The notes under the pieces are model-generated. The model was not told the DNA's origin, made no database searches, and worked only from the letters and a program-made list of their open reading frames with translations. Both the position numbers and the translations under genes were made by a program. This document shows, piece by piece, positions 50,637-54,797 of a DNA stretch of 54,797 nucleotides. This DNA comes from Candidatus Rokuibacteriota bacterium (lineage in GTDB: Bacteria; Methylomirabilota; Methylomirabilia; Rokubacteriales; CSP1-6), in NCBI GenBank assembly GCA_016184365.1, contig JACPCW010000035.1:1-54797 (forward strand), given 5' to 3'. Within the stretch, counting starts at the first letter, position 1. Each line of letters starts with the position of its first letter.

Positions 50637-51443
50637 TCACGTCGTGCGGTCCGTTGGGAGAGAGCGTGGAGCAACGCCCTCGTAGTACGGCTCGTCCTTG
50701 CGCAGCTCGTATTCGGCCGGCGGCGGCAGCCGCCATGGTCGACCGGTCTCCAGCTCCTCGCACGCGTGCGCCAGCGTGCCGGCCGCGCGTGCCAGCAGCA
50801 TGAAGCCCCGCGCGATGCTGCTGTCGAATCCAAGATCGACCACGAGCGCTCCGAGCGCGCCATCGGCGTTCAACGGCAGCGTCCGTCCGGTCGCCTTCGC
50901 AAGCGCGCGCTCGATCGTGCGAGCCAGGTTCACGTGAGGCCGCTCGAGACCCAGCTCTTCCGCGAGCGCGAGCAGGCGCTCGGCGCGGGGATCGCCGTTC
51001 GGATGAAGCGGATGGCCGAATCCCGGGACGCGCGCGTGGCGAGCCGTCGCGTCGTCGACGACCCGCCTCGCGATTTCCTCGGCGTCGACGCCCGGCCTCT
51101 CAGCGAGCGCCGCGCGAAGGAAGACGGCAGCCTGCTCGACGGCGCCGCCGTAGACATCGCCGATCGTGAGCAGACCCGCGGCCAGAGCGGCCTGGAGCGG
51201 CGAACCCGACGCGGTCACATACCGCGCCACGACGCTTGGCGTGATGATGCCGTGGTCCGCACACGAGACGAGCATCGCGTTCACCATCCGCGCGACCCGC
51301 GGCTCGGGCAGCTCGCCGCGAACCAGGAGATAGAACATCTCGCCGAAGTCGAGCCGGCCGATCAGCTCCGTCAGCGCGTATCCACGCACCACGATCCGCT
51401 TGTCGTCGGCGCCCGTGATCTTCGTCTTCCACTCGCTCTTCAT
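50637..51443 (-). CDS. Citrate-synthase-fold protein, citryl-CoA-lyase-like (paralogue 1)
   Basis: 268 residues. KITGADDKRIVVRGYALTEL, then LVSCADHGIITPSVVARYVT, LLTIGDVYGGAVEQAAVFLR and ARVPGFGHPLHPNGDPRAER with the GFGHPLHxxxDPRA active-site block, and ALGALVVDLGFDSSIARGFM. It belongs to the citryl-CoA lyase branch of the citrate synthase superfamily, which cleaves or forms a C-C bond beta to a CoA thioester. It overlaps the ligase gene by ATGA and is about 40 percent identical by eye to the product of 49082-49861. Its substrate is likely the acyl-CoA made by the adjacent ligase. Confidence 0.84.
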   Translation of the reverse strand: MKSEWKTKITGADDKRIVVRGYALTELIGRLDFGEMFYLLVRGELPEPRVARMVNAMLVSCADHGIITPSVVARYVTASGSPLQAALAAGLLTIGDVYGGAVEQAAVFLRAALAERPGVDAEEIARRVVDDATARHARVPGFGHPLHPNGDPRAERLLALAEELGLERPHVNLARTIERALAKATGRTLPLNADGALGALVVDLGFDSSIARGFMLLARAAGTLAHACEELETGRPWRLPPPAEYELRKDEPYYEGVAPRSLPTDRTT

Positions 51444-52978
51444 CGATCACCCGCTTGCCCTTTCAATGCCCGCTTGAGGATCTTGCCGGTCGCTCCCTTC
51501 GGCAGCTCACGGACGAACTCGACGAATCGCGGCTTCTTGTAGCTGGCGAGATGCGCGCGGCAGGCGTCCACGATCGCCGCCTCCGAAACGGACGCGCCCG
51601 CTCGGAGCACCACGAAGGCCTTGATGGACTCGCCCCAGTACGGATCCGGGACTCCGATCACCGCGGCCTCGCCGACGTCGGGATGGAGACAGATCGCGTC
51701 CTCGACCTCGCGCGAGTACACGTTCATGCCGCCGCTGATGATCACGTCCTTCTTGCGATCGGTGAGGAACAGGTAGCCCTGCTCGTCGAGGTAACCCAGA
51801 TCGCCGGTGTGGAGCCAGCCGCCGCGGAGCGTCTCCGCGGACGCCGGTGCATCGTTCCAGTAGCCACGCATGACGATGTCGCCGCGCGCGACGATCTCCC
51901 CGACCGTGCCGCATGGGACGGCACGATCGTCGTTGTCGACGATCCGGACCTCGACGGCCGTGCACTCGCGTCCAGCCGACGCCAGCCGACTTCGGACGCC
52001 GGACGCCGCGCCGTCGGTGTGCTCGTGTTTCGGAAGAACGGTGAGCGTGTGGGGGGCCTCGCCCTGGCCATAGAGCTGCACGAAGACGGAACCAAGGCGC
52101 TCGAGTCCTTCGCGGAGCCGTGCCACCGACATGGGCGCTCCGCCGTAGATGATCGTGCGCAGGCTCGACCGGTCATCGCGCGAGGCACCCAGTGCGTCCA
52201 GCAACGCGACGATCATGGTGGGGACCATGAACATCGTCGTCACGCGGTGGCGCGCGATCGCATCGAGCACCAGCCGTGGATCGAAGGCGACGTGTTTCAG
52301 GATGACGTGCGTCGCGCCGCGCACGATGTGATGCGGCGCGCACAGCCCCGAGGCGTGACTGAGCGGCCCCACGTGCAGCAGCACGTCGTCCGGCTCGACG
52401 GGGTTGATGTCCGTCAACAGATTCCTGACGAGCGCGAGCAGGTTGCGCTGCGTGAGCGTCGCGCCTTTCGGCCGGCCGGTCGTGCCGGACGTGTAGAAGA
52501 GCCAGGCCGGCGCGTCGTCAGGGAGGTCTTCGGACGGATCGCTCGATTTCGCACTCGCGACCGCGCGCTCGTACGAGCTGTCCGGCCCGCCGAGCGTCAG
52601 CCCGTGAGTGAGCGAGCCAACGGTACCGTGCGTCGCCGCCCAGATGTCGTGGAAGGCGTCGCCGTACACGAGCGCGGCGGCCTCACTGTGCCGGAGAATG
52701 TAGGCGTGCTCGTCAGGATGCAGGCGCGTGTTCATCGGCACGAGGACGAACCCGGCCCTGAAGCACGCGAACATCACTTCGAGCAGCTCGGGCCGGTTCT
52801 GCGAGACGGTCGCGACCCGGTCTCCCGTCCGAAGACCGAGACCGTGCAGCGCGTTGACGAGACGGTTGACGCGCTCGTTCAGACCGCGGTACGTCACCAC
52901 CGTGTCGCCCCAGACAACGGCCGGGCGTTCCGGCACCCGATGAGCGGTTCGCGCGAGCAGGCGCCCTACGTTCATCAT
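51440..52978 (-). CDS. AMP-forming acyl-CoA synthetase
   Basis: 512 residues. The N-terminus VGRLLARTAHRVPERPAVVW, the P-loop WLFYTSGTTGRPKGATLTQR, VQLYGQGEAPHTLTVLPKHE and the hinge GGWLHTGDLGYLDEQGYLFL with TDRKKDVIISGGMNVYSREV are the ANL-superfamily motifs. The C-terminal Lys is in PKGATGKILKRALKGQAG. It activates a carboxylic acid to its CoA thioester. Its start overlaps the IclR gene stop and its stop overlaps the lyase gene start, both by ATGA, so it is the first enzyme of the operon. Confidence 0.94.
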   Translation of the reverse strand: MMNVGRLLARTAHRVPERPAVVWGDTVVTYRGLNERVNRLVNALHGLGLRTGDRVATVSQNRPELLEVMFACFRAGFVLVPMNTRLHPDEHAYILRHSEAAALVYGDAFHDIWAATHGTVGSLTHGLTLGGPDSSYERAVASAKSSDPSEDLPDDAPAWLFYTSGTTGRPKGATLTQRNLLALVRNLLTDINPVEPDDVLLHVGPLSHASGLCAPHHIVRGATHVILKHVAFDPRLVLDAIARHRVTTMFMVPTMIVALLDALGASRDDRSSLRTIIYGGAPMSVARLREGLERLGSVFVQLYGQGEAPHTLTVLPKHEHTDGAASGVRSRLASAGRECTAVEVRIVDNDDRAVPCGTVGEIVARGDIVMRGYWNDAPASAETLRGGWLHTGDLGYLDEQGYLFLTDRKKDVIISGGMNVYSREVEDAICLHPDVGEAAVIGVPDPYWGESIKAFVVLRAGASVSEAAIVDACRAHLASYKKPRFVEFVRELPKGATGKILKRALKGQAGDR

Positions 52979-53760
52979 CGCTGCGCCTGGGTCTTCCCGC
53001 CGCCGATGTAGCCAAGCTTCTGGGAGATCTCTGCCGCCTGGACCTTCATGATCTTGACGATGCTCGGGATGCGGGAATCGGGGAGGCGATCCACCATGCC
53101 ACCGAGCCCGAGGCCGGCAATCACGCGGCCGGAGAAATCCCGGATGGGAACCCCCAGTGATCGCGCACCGAGGAGGAACTCCTGCGTCGAGATCGCGTAT
53201 CCCTGCCGCCGCGTCTTCGCCATCTCCGCGCGCAGCCGTTTGGGATTGCAGACGGTGAACGGCGTGAACCGCGGAACGCGTTTCGACAGGAACTTGCCCA
53301 ATTCGTCGTCCGGCAAGTGCGCGAGCAGCACTTTCGCAATCCCGCTGCAGTGAAGCGGGCGACGCCCGCCCACCCGCAGCGACAGCTGCAACCCTTCAGG
53401 CCCCTCGACTTTTTCGATGCAGACGGCATCCACGTCGACGCGGACCATCAGGAAGACCGACTGCGCCGTCTCCACCGACAGCGCCTGCATCGCGGGCCGG
53501 GCCGCACCGCGGAGATCGAGCGCTCCCAGCACGGCGCTCCCGAGCTGGTGCAGACGCTTTCCGGGCCGATAGAAGCCCGGCTCGTTATCCGGCTCGAGAA
53601 ACTCGCGGGCGACGAACGTGCTCAGGAACCGGTACGCGGTGCTGCGCGGCAGGCCGAGCGATTCGCACATGTCGCGCATGGAAAGGCGCGCCGAGCGCTC
53701 GGAGATGAGCGCCAGGAGATCCAATCCCTTTTCGAGAGACCTGAGTGTGTGCTGGGTCAT
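52975..53760 (-). CDS. IclR-family transcriptional regulator
   Basis: 261 residues from the ATG at 53760. The N-terminal winged helix TLRSLEKGLDLLALISERSA and LSMRDMCESLGLPRSTAYRF, then the effector domain: LRGAARPAMQALSVETAQSV, CSGIAKVLLAHLPDDELGKF, and RQGYAISTQEFLLGARSLGV with the IclR-type ligand pocket. It is the first gene of the operon, and a near-perfect inverted repeat starts at the base before its ATG, so it most likely represses itself and the seven genes behind it until a pathway acid is present. Confidence 0.94.
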   Translation of the reverse strand: MTQHTLRSLEKGLDLLALISERSARLSMRDMCESLGLPRSTAYRFLSTFVAREFLEPDNEPGFYRPGKRLHQLGSAVLGALDLRGAARPAMQALSVETAQSVFLMVRVDVDAVCIEKVEGPEGLQLSLRVGGRRPLHCSGIAKVLLAHLPDDELGKFLSKRVPRFTPFTVCNPKRLRAEMAKTRRQGYAISTQEFLLGARSLGVPIRDFSGRVIAGLGLGGMVDRLPDSRIPSIVKIMKVQAAEISQKLGYIGGGKTQAQR

Positions 53761-53798
53761 GTCCCGTATTACGAGATTCAAGTCTCGTTTTATGGGAC
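53761..53798. promoter_or_regulatory. IclR-type operator before the operon
   Basis: GTCCCGTATTACGAGA, six-base spacer, TCTCGTTTTATGGGAC: 13 of 16 positions are symmetric, with an inner perfect ACGAGA/TCTCGT pair. It abuts the regulator's ATG and is more AT-rich than the rest, with TAATAC-like hexamers. The length and symmetry suit an IclR dimer-of-dimers and the site would cover the promoter. Confidence 0.65.
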
Positions 53799-53950
53799 AA
53801 GAGCAGTATCCACTCCGAGGTGTCAAGCACGTTCGGCGCGGTCTGAGCCGTCTGTTTGGCCTTGATGAGTCGCGCGCACTAACGTCCACGTGCGCCGCGC
53901 ACGGAGAATCGGCCGACGGAGCTCCAGCGCCCCGGAGCCCGAACCCTCCC

Positions 53951-54797
53951 TCACGAGTCGATCTTCAGTTCCCGGACGAGCTCCGCGCGAAGGACGAACT
54001 TCTGGACCTTGCCGCTGGCGCTCAGGGGCAGCGCGTCGACGAAGCGGACGTGGCGCGGGACCTTGAAGCGCGCCAGCCGTGTCCGGCACAGCTGGAGGAG
54101 CTCGGTCTCGGTGCAGGCCGCGCCCGGGCGGACCTGCACGAAGGCGGCGCCGATCTCCGTGTCACGCGCGTCCGGGATGCCGACGAGCGAGGCGTACAGG
54201 ACGGCGGGATGCTGGCTCAGCACCTCTTCCACCTCCTGGCACGAGACGTTGAAGCCCGAGGTCTTCAGCATGTCCTTGTAGCGACCGTCGAAGTAGAGGT
54301 AGCCGTCGGCGTCGAAGCGTCCGACGTCACCGGTGTGAAGCCAGCCGTCCGCGTTGACGGCCTCGCTCGTCTCCGTCGGCTTGCCGTAGTAGCCCTTCAT
54401 CACCGTGAACGCGCGGATGACGATCTCGCCCGGCGTCCCCACCGGCTGCGGGCGCCCCGTCTCGCGGTCGACGACGCGGATCTCGATCGTCTCGCGTGGC
54501 CGCCCCACCGTCGTGGCGACGTGCTCGAGCCCGTCGGCCCACGAGGAGACCGATCACGTCGAGCACGCCGTCGGCATCGAAGCGGTCCTGGAGCACCAGG
54601 CAGCCGCCGACGTGGAGCATGCCGAAGACGCTGTTCATGCCGCCGACGATGTGCACGAACGGCGCGACGACGAGCAGCCGGTCGTCGCTGGTGAGCTCCT
54701 CCCTGATCACGCGCGCCTCGTACATGTTCCGCGTGATCTGCCCGTGCGCGAGCATGACGCCTTTGGGAAACGCGGTGGTGCCGGACGTGTAGAAGAT
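53951..54797 (-). pseudogene. AMP-forming acyl-CoA synthetase, internally deleted, running off the right edge
   Basis: From the right edge the minus strand reads IFYTSGTTAFPKGVMLAHGQ, then VVAPFVHIVGGMNSVFGMLH and RFDADGVLDVI. Near 54545 the frame breaks and resumes as GLEHVATTVGRPRETIEIRV, DGWLHTGDVGRFDADGYLYF and LPLSASGKVQKFVLRAEL to the stop at 53951. Relative to intact ligases about 100 residues (the region holding the adenine motif YGxTE) are missing. So the gene is split by an out-of-frame internal deletion. Its N-terminus is outside the window. Confidence 0.8.

Overview
The window is very GC-rich, densely packed bacterial DNA. Frequent GTG starts, ATGA/GTGA gene overlaps and a large stock of acyl-CoA enzymes (MaoC-type dehydratases, CaiB-type CoA transferases, acyl-CoA dehydrogenases), luciferase-like oxidoreductases and peptide/TRAP transporters, plus a UGA-containing glycine-reductase-like gene, suggest an uncultured soil or sediment lineage of the Candidatus Rokubacteria / Methylomirabilota type. 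That assignment is an inference from gene content; no rRNA or marker gene is present.

Layout. 1-2600: toxin-antitoxin modules (mazEF, vapBC, a DUF2442 gene with DUF4160/DUF4258 remnants), all on the minus strand. They are separated by two structures with the architecture of integron attC recombination sites, so this looks like a small cassette array without a visible integrase. It is bordered on the left by broken PrpD and alpha/beta-hydrolase fragments. 2896-8068 (minus): an acyl-CoA operon with a paired MaoC dehydratase, an HMG-CoA-lyase-like enzyme and two CoA transferases, one lacking the usual catalytic Asp. 8213-20110 (plus): a long run of luciferase-like oxidoreductase, two acyl-CoA dehydrogenases, a YHS protein, a peptide-type ABC importer (two binding proteins, two permeases, no ATPase), a CoA transferase, a second MaoC pair and another luciferase-like enzyme. 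20178-25516: a broken ubiD, a radical SAM maturase with a SEC-C tail, a ThDP enzyme and a divergent PadR regulator. 25528-32950 (plus): a three-subunit molybdenum hydroxylase whose FAD subunit has a 4-hydroxybenzoyl-CoA-reductase-type 4Fe-4S loop, XdhC and YqeB maturation factors, and a benzoate-CoA-ligase-type enzyme. Together these read as a module for activating and reducing aromatic acids.

33125-37119: fragments (a luciferase-like 3' end, ba3-type cytochrome oxidase subunit 2A plus a truncated subunit II, a ligase 3' end), a YVTN beta-propeller, and a selenoprotein of the glycine/betaine/sarcosine reductase B family whose reading frame runs through an in-frame UGA. 37193-42324 (minus): histidine kinase, NtrC-type regulator, stand-alone receiver, diheme cytochrome c and a beta-barrel protein. 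42523-45783 (minus): DUF302 protein, RND efflux remnant, membrane-fusion lipoprotein, two tiny membrane proteins (one a candidate small selenoprotein) and an ECF sigma/anti-sigma pair with a frameshift. 46286-53760 (minus): an apparently IclR-controlled operon with its regulator first, followed by acyl-CoA ligase, two citryl-CoA-lyase-like proteins flanking an SDR, and a complete TRAP transporter. A broken acyl-CoA ligase runs off the right edge.

Two themes deserve attention. First, selenium: a strong Sec protein, a second candidate with a SECIS-like hairpin, and a selenium-dependent Mo-hydroxylase maturation factor. Second, recurrent internal deletion junctions (about seven in 55 kb) that join the 5' part of one gene to the 3' part of another, or remove the middle of a gene. 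These are either assembly collapses or an unusual deletion process.
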